Below, in pieces: positions 8,157-16,544 of a DNA stretch of 64,000 bases. This stretch comes from Lachnospiraceae bacterium (GTDB lineage Bacteria > Bacillota > Clostridia > Lachnospirales > Lachnospiraceae): the NCBI GenBank assembly GCA_022510705.1, contig JAFLSX010000002.1, positions 1-64,000 on the forward strand, written 5' to 3'. The translations under genes and the position numbers were made by a program. The notes beneath the pieces are model-generated. The model ran no database searches and was not told where the DNA came from. It saw only the letters and a program-made list of their open reading frames with translations. How positions within the stretch are numbered: position 1 is the first letter of the stretch; every line of letters starts with the position of its first letter.

Positions 8157-8933
8157 ATGTCGAATGATTATGAGTATTTGAAGAAAGCTATTTTTGATCT
8201 GACTTCTATTGACTTAAACGCCTACAAAGAGCAGCAGATGAAGCGTCGTATAGACACGCTGATCACTAAGAATGGTATCAAGGAATATGAAAAGTATGTC
8301 AATCTGTTAAAGACAGATCAGAGTAAATTTGAGGAATTTGTCAATTACCTAACGATAAACGTTTCCGAATTTTACCGTAATCCCGATCAGTGGGAGGTGT
8401 TGGATAAGGAAGTTTTTCCGGAACTGATCGGTAAGTTTGGAAAGAATTTGAAAATTTGGAGTGCGGCCTGCTCCACGGGAGATGAACCCTATTCTCTGGT
8501 AATGGCATTGTCCAGACATCTGCCTTTAAATCAGATCAAGATTATGGCAACAGATATTGATAAACAGGTTATTGCAAAAGCTAAGGTGGGACTCTACGGA
8601 GAGAAAAGTCTGGCGGGAGTGCCGGCTGATCTAAAGCAGAAGTATTTTACCAAGATTGGACCGTCTTATCAGATTTCCCAGGAAATCAAGGACAGAGTAG
8701 AGTTTAAGCAGCATAATCTCTTAAAGGATGCATATCCTACAGACTGTCATTTGATTGTGTGCAGGAATGTTTTGATTTACTTCAAAGAAGATGCAAAAGA
8801 AGCAATTTATAAAAAATTTGAGAGTGCATTAAAGCCGGGCGGAATTTTATTTATCGGCAGTACGGAACAAATCATTACATACAGGGAAATCGGCTATGAA
8901 AGGAAGAATTCCTTTTTCTATCTGAAACCTTAA
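8157..8933 (+). CDS. cheR: CheR-type protein-glutamate O-methyltransferase
   Basis: A 258-residue SAM-dependent methyltransferase. The N-terminal helical CheR domain (about residues 1-70) is followed by the catalytic domain: IWSAACSTGDEPYSLVMAL for the SAM site, MATDIDKQVIAKA, and CRNVLIYFKEDA. CheR methylates glutamates on chemoreceptors to reset their signalling. No chemoreceptor, cheA, cheW or flagellar gene lies in the window, so this is an orphan copy. It follows rpsA by 29 bases, with GAGGT before the ATG, and may be read from the cmk-ispH-rpsA transcript. Confidence 0.92.
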   Translation: MSNDYEYLKKAIFDLTSIDLNAYKEQQMKRRIDTLITKNGIKEYEKYVNLLKTDQSKFEEFVNYLTINVSEFYRNPDQWEVLDKEVFPELIGKFGKNLKIWSAACSTGDEPYSLVMALSRHLPLNQIKIMATDIDKQVIAKAKVGLYGEKSLAGVPADLKQKYFTKIGPSYQISQEIKDRVEFKQHNLLKDAYPTDCHLIVCRNVLIYFKEDAKEAIYKKFESALKPGGILFIGSTEQIITYREIGYERKNSFFYLKP

Positions 8934-8946
8934 ATCAAAAAAGAAT

Positions 8947-8976
8947 TAGGGTATGTACCGAAAGGTACATACCCTA
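8947..8976. terminator. Bidirectional terminator between convergent genes
   Basis: A perfect 13-bp stem (8947-8959 with 8964-8976) is closed by a GAAA tetraloop. A-rich sequence (8936-8945) on the left gives a T-tract for the minus strand; the plus-strand T-tract is weak. It separates cheR from the convergent nuclease gene. Confidence 0.85.
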
Positions 8977-8985
8977 TTGTTATGT

Positions 8986-10086
8986 TTAAAATGAACACAT
9001 CATTTCAATGATATGCTTTGCGTAAACCGCAAAGGCTGCTCTGTCCCGTTTTAGTTCGTCAGTCAGTTCAAAAAACAGTTCCTTGCTCTTATAGTCCCTT
9101 TTGAAGAAAGGTTTCATCAGGGGTTCCCATTGCGGAAGATACAGGGAGTGTTTTCTGGTGTAGCAAGTTGCAGCGGTAGCTTGCAGACGATGCTCTTTAT
9201 CCACAAAAGTTGCTACAGATTTGTGCAGGGCTACATCCTCCATAGGAAGATAGTAATAGTCTTTATAATTGGCATAGAAATATTTTAGTTCTTCTTCGTA
9301 GATAGGAACCTTGATATGAGCCAGATTGCCCTCTCCTTTAAAATAGCAGTCTGCTGACGTAACGGAAAGGGGAACGGGCAGGGGAGTGGGCAGGATCAAG
9401 GTCATGATAAGTTCTTGTCTGCGGTTACCGATGTGGTCCGTATAATAGTTGGCCTGTACCTTTTTTGCCCGAAAATCTCCGTTGAAAAGATCATAGTAAG
9501 CCAAAATGGGCAGGATATTCAGCATACCCAGAACATCTTCATAGTTATGGAGTAGCAAAGCGGTAAATGCCAGTTCATCCGGCTGCTGTACATAATCATG
9601 ATAAATACCAATCAATTCACCGCCGGAAAAAATCTCTTCCCTGCCGATACCCAAGTACTGTTCGATGGTTTTTTGTTTGCAGTTGGGTAGTCTCAAAAAA
9701 TGTTTGTAGGGAGATATGCGCTTATATAAATCAATACCCTTAAAAGCATTAAAATTGTAAGGCAGCCCGTATTGTTCGCATTTTTGCAGCAGATAGGGCA
9801 GGTCAAAATTATTGCCGTTAAAATGGATCAGGTATCGAAAACGTGAGGCAAAGTTAAAGAAGGCATATAACACATCCTTTTCCTGCTCATAGTTTTCTGC
9901 CATCCACTGACAAATGTACATATCGCCATTTTCAAAATAAGCGCAGCCGATCATATACAGTACGGAGCTTTTGGCAGTAAAGCCGGTTGTTTCAATATCT
10001 AAAAAGAGAACCTGCTCCGGAGGAGCCAGTTTTTCCAAAGGATATGCAATTGTATAGTTTTCTAATCTGGTGGTTTCGGTGATCAT
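8986..10086 (-). CDS. YprB-like RNase H-fold exonuclease domain protein
   Basis: A 366-residue protein with a DEDD-type 3'-5' exonuclease fold. VLFLDIETTGFTAKSSVLYM supplies the first catalytic D and E. LIHFNGNNFDLPYLLQKCEQ gives the second aspartate region, and LLHNYEDVLGMLNIL the third. This matches the YprB/ribonuclease H-like family (PF13482), whose role is poorly defined. The C-terminal 150 residues are not recognisable. The minus-strand start has AAGGAG six bases upstream. It is transcribed alone, between the cheR terminator and the rnf operon. Confidence 0.8.
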   Translation of the reverse strand: MITETTRLENYTIAYPLEKLAPPEQVLFLDIETTGFTAKSSVLYMIGCAYFENGDMYICQWMAENYEQEKDVLYAFFNFASRFRYLIHFNGNNFDLPYLLQKCEQYGLPYNFNAFKGIDLYKRISPYKHFLRLPNCKQKTIEQYLGIGREEIFSGGELIGIYHDYVQQPDELAFTALLLHNYEDVLGMLNILPILAYYDLFNGDFRAKKVQANYYTDHIGNRRQELIMTLILPTPLPVPLSVTSADCYFKGEGNLAHIKVPIYEEELKYFYANYKDYYYLPMEDVALHKSVATFVDKEHRLQATAATCYTRKHSLYLPQWEPLMKPFFKRDYKSKELFFELTDELKRDRAAFAVYAKHIIEMMCSF

Positions 10087-10160
10087 AAAGGACTCCTTTT
10101 ATTGCATCCAAATAATTTCCTATTTTATGATAGCATATTTTTTAATATTTCAGTAGTATT

Positions 10161-10188
10161 TTGTTGAAAAAAATAGTATATTTAGAGT
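10161..10188 (+). promoter_or_regulatory. Weak candidate promoter of the rnf operon
   Basis: TTGTTG (10161-10166) and TAGAGT (10183-10188) with a 16-base spacer lie 34 bases before the rnfC start. The match is poor; a small inverted repeat (GTAGA/TCTAC) overlaps the expected start point. Confidence 0.25.
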
Positions 10189-10222
10189 AGAGTATCTACG
10201 TCAGAAAAAGCAGGAGGTTTTT

Positions 10223-11539
10223 ATGGCGACATTTACATTTACGGGCGGTATCCATCCCTACGACGGTAAGGATCTGACTAAGGATAAGCCTATAAAAGCA
10301 GTACTCCCGAAAGGAGAACTGGTATATCCCTTATCCCAGCATATCGGAGCACCGGCAACACCCATTGTGAAGAAAGGGGACAAAGTTTTAACCGGACAGA
10401 AAATTGCGGAGGCTTCTGCTTTTGTCAGCGTGCCTATTTATGCTACCGTATCAGGGGTTGTCAAAGCGATAGAACCCCACAGAGTAGTGACCGGAGAGAA
10501 TGTAATGAGTATTGTGATAGAAAATGACGGTCTCTACGAAGAAGCTGAACCTATGCCGCCCCTGTATCCCGGTACAAATACCGGGGAGGAGATTATAGAG
10601 AGGATCAAGGAAGCAGGCATTGTTGGCATGGGCGGTGCCGGATTTCCTACTTTTATTAAGCTTTCACCCAAAAAGCCGAATAAAATAGAATATGTGATTG
10701 CCAACTGCGCAGAGTGTGAACCCTATCTTACCTCAGATTATCGCAGGATGTTAGAAGAGCCGGACAAGCTGATAGACGGTTTGAAGATATCATTAAGTCT
10801 GTTTCCGAAAGCTCACGGAATTTTGGCAGTGGAAGACAATAAAAAGGATTGCATCGAATTACTGAAAAAGCTGATTAAGGATGAGAAGCGCATCAGCGTC
10901 AAGGCCTTGAAGACAAAATATCCGCAAGGCGCAGAACGCCAGCTGATCTATGCGACCACGGGACGTAAAGTAAATTCTTCCATGCTGCCGGCAGACGCAG
11001 GCTGCATAGTAAATAACGTGGATACGCTGGTGGCTATCCATACTGCAGTAACAGAAGGCAGACCCTTGATGGAACGTATTGTGACTGTAACGGGAGATGC
11101 TATCAGGCGTCCCTGTAATTTTAAAGTGAGAATAGGAACCAATTATTCTGAACTGATTGAGGAGGCAGGAGGTTTTCGTGTAAATCCTGCAAAATTGATC
11201 TCGGGTGGACCCATGATGGGATTTGCTCTTTTTGATCTGGATGTACCCACGACCAAAACCGCTTCTGCTCTGTTGGCACTCTCAAGAGATGATGTTTCCG
11301 AGTTAAAGCCCACCGCCTGTATCAAATGTGGCAGATGTGTGGAAGTGTGTCCCGGAAGAGTGCTGCCGAATAAATTGATGGAGGCGGCCATTCACGAGGA
11401 GGAAGAAACCTTTTTAAAACTAAACGGTATGGAGTGTTGTGAATGTGGCTGTTGCAGTTATATCTGTCCGGCCAGAAGACCGTTGACACAGAGTATTAAA
11501 TCCATGCGCAAGCTGCAGCTTGCTAAGAAGAAAAAGTAG
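10223..11539 (+). CDS. rnfC: Rnf complex subunit C (iron-sulfur, NADH-side)
   Basis: A 438-residue peripheral subunit of the Rnf ferredoxin:NAD+ oxidoreductase, which couples electron flow to Na+ or H+ export. The N-terminal barrel-type domain, a nucleotide/FMN-like site (EAGIVGMGGAGFPTFIKL, ANCAECEPYLTSDYR) and an SLBB-like region precede two [4Fe-4S] motifs: CIKCGRCVEVCPG and CCECGCCSYICPA. GCAGGAGG precedes the ATG. First gene of six, rnfCDGEAB. The presence of Rnf marks a strict anaerobe that conserves energy from reduced ferredoxin. Confidence 0.95.
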   Translation: MATFTFTGGIHPYDGKDLTKDKPIKAVLPKGELVYPLSQHIGAPATPIVKKGDKVLTGQKIAEASAFVSVPIYATVSGVVKAIEPHRVVTGENVMSIVIENDGLYEEAEPMPPLYPGTNTGEEIIERIKEAGIVGMGGAGFPTFIKLSPKKPNKIEYVIANCAECEPYLTSDYRRMLEEPDKLIDGLKISLSLFPKAHGILAVEDNKKDCIELLKKLIKDEKRISVKALKTKYPQGAERQLIYATTGRKVNSSMLPADAGCIVNNVDTLVAIHTAVTEGRPLMERIVTVTGDAIRRPCNFKVRIGTNYSELIEEAGGFRVNPAKLISGGPMMGFALFDLDVPTTKTASALLALSRDDVSELKPTACIKCGRCVEVCPGRVLPNKLMEAAIHEEEETFLKLNGMECCECGCCSYICPARRPLTQSIKSMRKLQLAKKKK

Positions 11540-11551
11540 GAGGAAAGTATA

Positions 11552-12487
11552 ATGGCTGATTTACGCAGGGTATCGTCCAATCCCCATGTAAGAAGCAGGC
11601 TCAATACAGCTACCATCATGTTTATGGTAGTGCTGGCTCTGCTTCCGGCAGTGGGATTCGGTATCTATAATTTCGGACTGAGAGCATTGCTTATTATACT
11701 GGTAACAGTGGCTGCTACTGTCATAACCGAATTTCTCTTTGGACTTTATAAAAAGCAGCAGACCATTGGGGATTTATCCGCTGTGGTGACAGGGCTTTTA
11801 CTTGCAATGAATCTTCCCGTAACAATTCCCTGGTGGGCGGCAGTTTTAGGCGGTGTATTTGCCATTCTGGTTGTAAAATGCCTATTCGGAGGATTGGGGC
11901 AGAACTTTATGAATCCGGCGTTAGCGGCACGCTGTTTTCTGTTGATTTCTTTTCCCGCACTGATGACAAACTTTAAAACGGATATCTATACAGGAGCTAC
12001 ACCTTTGGCAGCTTTAAAGGCCGGCGAAGAGATAAATATTCTGGATATGGTGGTGGGAAGAACAGCGGGTACCATCGGAGAAACCAGTGCCATTGCCATT
12101 CTGGTGGGAGCGTGTCTATTGCTTTTTCTGGGAATCATTGATTTGCGGATTCCCGGGACCTACATAGTGGTGTTTTCCTTGTTTGTCGGATTTTTCGGAG
12201 GCAGAGGTTTTGATATTGCTTATCTGGCGGCCCATTTGGCAGGCGGCGGCCTGATGTTAGGCGCCTTCTTTATGGCGACAGACTATGTGACCCGTCCCAT
12301 CACAAAAGGCGGGCAATACCTGTACGGTGCGGTATTGGGAATTTTGACCGGTATTTTCCGGGTATTCGGTGCCAGCGCAGAAGGAGTATCCTATGCCATT
12401 ATTCTTGGAAATCTTCTGGTTCCGTTACTTGAAAAGATAACAGTACCGAGAGCCTTTGGAAAAGGAGGCGGCAGGAATGAAAAATAG
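11552..12487 (+). CDS. rnfD: Rnf complex subunit D
   Basis: A 311-residue integral membrane subunit with about nine hydrophobic segments. DIYTGATPLAALKAG contains the TGATPL motif in which a threonine carries covalently bound FMN in RnfD/NqrB. GQNFMNPALAARCFLLISFP is also typical. TAGGAGG precedes the ATG, 12 bases after rnfC. Together with RnfG it passes electrons through the membrane part of the complex. Confidence 0.95.
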   Translation: MADLRRVSSNPHVRSRLNTATIMFMVVLALLPAVGFGIYNFGLRALLIILVTVAATVITEFLFGLYKKQQTIGDLSAVVTGLLLAMNLPVTIPWWAAVLGGVFAILVVKCLFGGLGQNFMNPALAARCFLLISFPALMTNFKTDIYTGATPLAALKAGEEINILDMVVGRTAGTIGETSAIAILVGACLLLFLGIIDLRIPGTYIVVFSLFVGFFGGRGFDIAYLAAHLAGGGLMLGAFFMATDYVTRPITKGGQYLYGAVLGILTGIFRVFGASAEGVSYAIILGNLLVPLLEKITVPRAFGKGGGRNEK

Positions 12488-13142
12488 TGAAGATATAAAG
12501 CAGCTTTTGAAAAATGCGGGGATTCTGTTCGGTATTACCTTAATTGCCGGTATTTTACTGGGCTTTGTGTATGAACTGACGAAGGAGCCCATTGCCTATC
12601 AGCAGGAATTAAAGGTACAGAGAGCTTGCAGTGCGGTTTTTGCGGATGCCGCGTCCTTTGAGGCTGTTCTCCTGCCCGGAGAAGATGCTGCTTCACAGGA
12701 GGCCGGTCTTATCGGTTCGCCGCAGCAGAATGGCGCCGCCATGGAAGTACTGCATCCGGAAGGTGTGGAAATCGGAACGGTTTATCGGGCGCTGTCTGCC
12801 AGCGGAGAACTGTTAGGATATGTGATCAATACCACCGGCAAAGAAGGATACGGCGGCAATATTGAACTGATGATCGGTGTCAGAATGGATGGCACGTTAA
12901 ATGGTGTTTCCATACTCAGCATATCGGAAACGCCGGGGCTGGGCATGCGTGCCGAAGAGGTGCTGGTACCGCAGTTTGCAGGCAGGCAGGTTTCTTCTTT
13001 TACCTATGTGAAGACGGGAGCGGTCACTGAGGACCAAATAGACGCCATCAGTGGCGCTACTATTACCACAAGCGCGTTCACGCAGGCAGTGAATGCAGGA
13101 CTTTCTTATTTTAACGTCATGTTAAAGGAGGGAGAGGACTGA
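12477..13142 (+). CDS. rnfG: Rnf complex subunit G (covalent FMN)
   Basis: A 221-residue protein with one N-terminal membrane helix (GILFGITLIAGILLGFVYEL) and an extracytoplasmic FMN-binding domain. DAISGATITTSAFTQAVNAG holds the SGATxT flavinylation motif near the C-terminus; by analogy the modified residue is about T197. An in-frame start at 12456 exists, but AAAGGAGG at 12461-12468 positions the ATG at 12477. The gene overlaps rnfD by 11 bases. Residues about 35-75 form a low-similarity insertion. Confidence 0.93.
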   Translation: MKNSEDIKQLLKNAGILFGITLIAGILLGFVYELTKEPIAYQQELKVQRACSAVFADAASFEAVLLPGEDAASQEAGLIGSPQQNGAAMEVLHPEGVEIGTVYRALSASGELLGYVINTTGKEGYGGNIELMIGVRMDGTLNGVSILSISETPGLGMRAEEVLVPQFAGRQVSSFTYVKTGAVTEDQIDAISGATITTSAFTQAVNAGLSYFNVMLKEGED

Positions 13143-13143
13143 T

Positions 13144-14004
13144 ATGAAGGAAAACAGCGCTTTAGAGAGATTATATAACGGTATCATAAAAGAAAATCCC
13201 ACTTTTGTACTGTTATTGGGTATGTGTCCCACCCTTGCGGTGACGACCTCTGCTGTAAACGGTCTGGGCATGGGATTGACAACGGCAGCGGTACTGGCTT
13301 TAAGCAATCTGTTAATTTCCCTGCTGCGGAAACTGATTCCGGACAAGGTCAGGATTCCGGCATTTATCGTGATCATAGCTTCTTTTGTTACGATGGCACA
13401 ACTGTTATTGGAGGCCTATCTGCCCGCGTTAAACGAGGCTTTAGGTGTGTACATTCCTCTGATAGTGGTAAACTGTATTATTTTGGGCAGAGCTGAGTCC
13501 TATGCCTATTCCCATGGACCGATTGCCTCCTTATTTGACGGTATTGGCATGGGATTAGGATTTTCCCTTGCGCTCACCTGCATCGGTGCGGTAAGGGAAC
13601 TTTTAGGTGCAGGAAAACTCTTTGGCGTGAGCATCATGCCGAAATTCTATACACCCATAGGTATTTTTGTACTGGCTCCCGGTGCTTTCTTTGTGCTGGC
13701 GGCACTCTCAGCCCTGCAGAATTTTGTGAAGATCAAGGGGACTGCAAAGGGCAGGGATATGAGTAAAATAGGCTCCGGCTGCGGTCACGACTGCCTGCAC
13801 TGTGGGGAGAGCGATTGTACAAGCCGAGAGAGTGATCAAGAAAACCAAAAGAGCAATCTAGTAAGCCGGGAGAGCAAGCCTGTAAGGGAAAAGAGCAGTT
13901 TTTCAAGCCGGAAGAAGAATGAGGAAATAAAAGATACAGATCACATAGAACCCATGGAAGATATAGAATTAGAATTCATCGATTTGGACGAGGAGGGAAA
14001 ATAA
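13144..14004 (+). CDS. rnfE: Rnf complex subunit E with cysteine-rich C-terminal tail
   Basis: A 286-residue membrane subunit. The first 200 residues are the normal RnfE core with six hydrophobic helices (NPTFVLLLGMCPTLAVTTSA, GLGFSLALTCIGAVRELLGA). A tail of about 80 hydrophilic residues follows. It begins with cysteines C213, C217, C220 and C225 (C-x3-C-x2-C-x4-C), continues with Ser/Arg/Glu-rich near-repeats (SRESDQ, SRESKP) and ends in an acidic stretch. Classical RnfE is about 200-230 residues, so the tail is an addition. It could bind a metal or iron-sulfur cluster on the cytoplasmic side, but that is inference. Confidence 0.93.
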   Translation: MKENSALERLYNGIIKENPTFVLLLGMCPTLAVTTSAVNGLGMGLTTAAVLALSNLLISLLRKLIPDKVRIPAFIVIIASFVTMAQLLLEAYLPALNEALGVYIPLIVVNCIILGRAESYAYSHGPIASLFDGIGMGLGFSLALTCIGAVRELLGAGKLFGVSIMPKFYTPIGIFVLAPGAFFVLAALSALQNFVKIKGTAKGRDMSKIGSGCGHDCLHCGESDCTSRESDQENQKSNLVSRESKPVREKSSFSSRKKNEEIKDTDHIEPMEDIELEFIDLDEEGK

Positions 14005-14589
14005 ATGGAAACGGTAAAAGATTTACTCATCATTTTGATCAGCTCTTCTCTAGTAAGTAATGTGGTATTGAGTCAGTTTTTAGGCCTGTGTCCCTTTTTG
14101 GGCGTATCCAGAAAAATGAATACGGCGGCCGGCATGGGAAGTGCGATTATCTTTGTCATCACCATATCCAGTACCATTGCGGGTGTGATCTATCAGTACA
14201 TACTGGTGCGCTTTCATTTGGAATATCTGCAGACCATCGTATTTATTCTGGTCATTGCGGCGCTGGTGCAGTTCGTGGAAATGTTCTTAAAGAAATTCGT
14301 CAAAGGACTGTATCAGGCTCTGGGTGTATATCTGCCTCTGATCACGACCAACTGTGCGGTACTGGGCGTGGCATTGACCAATGTGCAGAAAGAATACGGT
14401 ATTCTGGCAGGTGTTGTGAACGGATTTGCCACCGCCCTCGGCTTTTTGATCGCCATTGTAATTCTGGCCGGTCTGCGGGAAAAAATGGCTTATAACGATA
14501 TTCCGGAGTCTTTTAAGGGTATGCCCCATGTGCTGTTGACAGCAGGGTTGATGGCCATTGCTTTCTGCGGATTTTCCGGATTGCTATAA
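14005..14589 (+). CDS. rnfA: Rnf complex subunit A
   Basis: A 194-residue, six-helix membrane subunit homologous to RnfE. SNVVLSQFLGLCPFLGVSRK and YLPLITTNCAVLGVAL each contain the conserved cysteine that helps hold an intramembrane iron-sulfur centre shared by RnfA and RnfE. GAGGAGGG lies before the ATG, which directly follows the rnfE stop codon. Length is normal for the family. Confidence 0.95.
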   Translation: METVKDLLIILISSSLVSNVVLSQFLGLCPFLGVSRKMNTAAGMGSAIIFVITISSTIAGVIYQYILVRFHLEYLQTIVFILVIAALVQFVEMFLKKFVKGLYQALGVYLPLITTNCAVLGVALTNVQKEYGILAGVVNGFATALGFLIAIVILAGLREKMAYNDIPESFKGMPHVLLTAGLMAIAFCGFSGLL

Positions 14590-14598
14590 GGAGGATGG

Positions 14599-15402
14599 AT
14601 GATGGATATGATGGGGATTGTAAGCGCCGCGGCCTTGATTGGCGGAGTTGGTGTTTTCGTCGGTTTATTTTTAGGAGTGGCGGCAATTCTATTTAAAGTA
14701 AAAGTGAATGAAAAGGAAGAAGCCGTATTGGCTGTTTTACCCGGCAATAACTGCGGTGGTTGTGGTTATCCGGGATGTGCAGGATTAGCAGCGGCTATAT
14801 CCAAGGGCGATGCGGCGGTGAATGCCTGCCCTGTGGGAGGAGAAGCAGTCGGAAAACAGATATCGCAGATCATGGGAGTGGAAAGTGCCGGCAGCGTGAG
14901 AAAAGCGGCATTTGTGCACTGTATGGGAGACTGTGAAAAGACCCATCACGACTATGAATATACCGGTATTGAGGACTGTAAGATGCTTGCCTTTGTACCC
15001 AATGGCGGACCTAAATCCTGTAACTTTGGATGTCTGGGTTTTGGAAGCTGTAAAAAGGCCTGTCCCTTTGATGCCATCCGTATGGTAAACGGCATTGCTG
15101 TTGTGGACAGGGAAGCATGTAAAGCTTGCGGTAAATGTATTGCAGCCTGCCCGAAGAATTTGATTTCCTTAGAACCCTATGAAGCGAAGCATGTAGTTGC
15201 CTGCAGTTCCGCAGACAAAGGACCGGTTACCATGAAAGCCTGCACCGCGGGCTGTATCGGCTGTGGTATCTGTGTAAAGAACTGTCCTGCGGGTGCGGTG
15301 ACGGTAACGGATTTCCATGCCACCATAGATCAGGAAAAATGTACGGGCTGCGGCGTCTGCGCCGAGAAATGTCCTAAGCATATCATTTATTCGAAGGCAT
15401 AA
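14599..15402 (+). CDS. rnfB: Rnf complex subunit B (ferredoxin-type)
   Basis: A 267-residue subunit that accepts electrons from ferredoxin. One N-terminal membrane helix is followed by the CGGCGYPGC Fes motif and a middle cysteine set (CMGDC, CNFGC, CKKACP). CKACGKCIAACPK, CIGCGICVKNCPA and CTGCGVCAEKCPK then form the C-terminal ferredoxin clusters. AAGGAGG at 14588-14594 lies just before three close ATGs (14599, 14602, 14608); the exact start is uncertain by a few codons. Last gene of the rnf operon; no terminator is seen before the next gene. Confidence 0.95.
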   Translation: MMDMMGIVSAAALIGGVGVFVGLFLGVAAILFKVKVNEKEEAVLAVLPGNNCGGCGYPGCAGLAAAISKGDAAVNACPVGGEAVGKQISQIMGVESAGSVRKAAFVHCMGDCEKTHHDYEYTGIEDCKMLAFVPNGGPKSCNFGCLGFGSCKKACPFDAIRMVNGIAVVDREACKACGKCIAACPKNLISLEPYEAKHVVACSSADKGPVTMKACTAGCIGCGICVKNCPAGAVTVTDFHATIDQEKCTGCGVCAEKCPKHIIYSKA

Positions 15403-15452
15403 AGCAAGCGGGAATGCCGTGGTTTTGAACTGAGAAAGGCAAGGGTGTTGAC

Positions 15453-16544
15453 ATGAAATTACCGGAAGAATTTGACGAACAGCCCAGAATGAGTCTGACT
15501 GTGGTGAGGACCATTATCGGTGTCACATCTTTTATGGTTGTGATTTTGGTGCTGGTACTGATCTTAAACAGGGATAAAAGCCAAAACAGCACTTCGCAGG
15601 CCGGAAATGAGCTGGGACAGACGCTGGCCCAGATTCCGGAGGAATCCGGTTCCTATCCGGGAATTGAAAAAGAAGACGGCCTGACACCGGAGGATTTTGA
15701 TTTCTGGGACCTGTATCCGGAAGAATCTCCATCTCCCCTGCCGGAAGGGAAGACGGAGGAGGTAGTGGAGGAAGATCCGTCTACGGATGGCAGACATACG
15801 CTGGTGGTATCGGCTAACGGAGATGAAGAATGGGTGCTAATCAGTCCCTATTTACCCAAGCACGAGTATGACTATACTAAGCTGGTCATGCAGTCCAATA
15901 TCATGCAATATTATGTGGACGGCAAACTGGTGTCCTATGTGGGTGCTGATGTTTCTAAATATCAGGACTATATTGACTTTGTAAAATTGAAAAAGGCCGG
16001 GGTGGATTTTGTGATGATCCGGGTGGGAGCCAGAGGCTATGGCAGCGGACAGTTGACAGTGGATGATTATTTTTCAGAGAATATTAAGCGGGCTACGGAC
16101 GCAGGACTTCAGATAGGGCTCTATTTCTTCTCACAGGCCATTACGACGGATGAAGCAGTGGAAGAGGCCAATCTGGTGCTTGAGAGTATCGGAGACTATG
16201 ACGTACGTTATCCCATTGCTTTCGATATGGAATCCATTCCCAATGATTCAGCGAGAATTGACAATCTGACCAGAGAAGAAAAGACCAAGATCGCGCAGGC
16301 CTTTCTGGATACCATACAGGAGGCGGGGTATAATCCCATGCTCTATGGCAATAAAGAATGGCTGATCAAAAAAGTGGATCTCTCGAAGCTGATGGACTAT
16401 GATATATGGTTGTCCCAGCCGGGAGATCTGCCGGATTATCCCTATCGGTTTTCCATGTGGCAGTATAGCAATACAGCCTCTATTGACGGAATAGCCGGTT
16501 ATGCTAACCTAAACATCAGTTTCATAGATTATTCGGAAAAATAG
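15453..16544 (+). CDS. Membrane-anchored GH25 muramidase (lysozyme family)
   Basis: A 363-residue protein with one transmembrane helix at about residues 22-44 and a Pro/Glu-rich linker. A glycoside hydrolase family 25 domain covers about residues 165-360: VGADVSKYQDYIDFVKLKKA, FVMIRVGARGYGSG, GLYFFSQAITTDEAVEEA and the active-site strand YPIAFDMESI, with WLSQPGD and MWQYSN near the end. GH25 enzymes cleave the MurNAc-GlcNAc bond of peptidoglycan; this one would act outside, tethered to the membrane. It starts 50 bases after rnfB. Its end overlaps the convergent AP2 gene by 16 bases. Confidence 0.88.
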   Translation: MKLPEEFDEQPRMSLTVVRTIIGVTSFMVVILVLVLILNRDKSQNSTSQAGNELGQTLAQIPEESGSYPGIEKEDGLTPEDFDFWDLYPEESPSPLPEGKTEEVVEEDPSTDGRHTLVVSANGDEEWVLISPYLPKHEYDYTKLVMQSNIMQYYVDGKLVSYVGADVSKYQDYIDFVKLKKAGVDFVMIRVGARGYGSGQLTVDDYFSENIKRATDAGLQIGLYFFSQAITTDEAVEEANLVLESIGDYDVRYPIAFDMESIPNDSARIDNLTREEKTKIAQAFLDTIQEAGYNPMLYGNKEWLIKKVDLSKLMDYDIWLSQPGDLPDYPYRFSMWQYSNTASIDGIAGYANLNISFIDYSEK

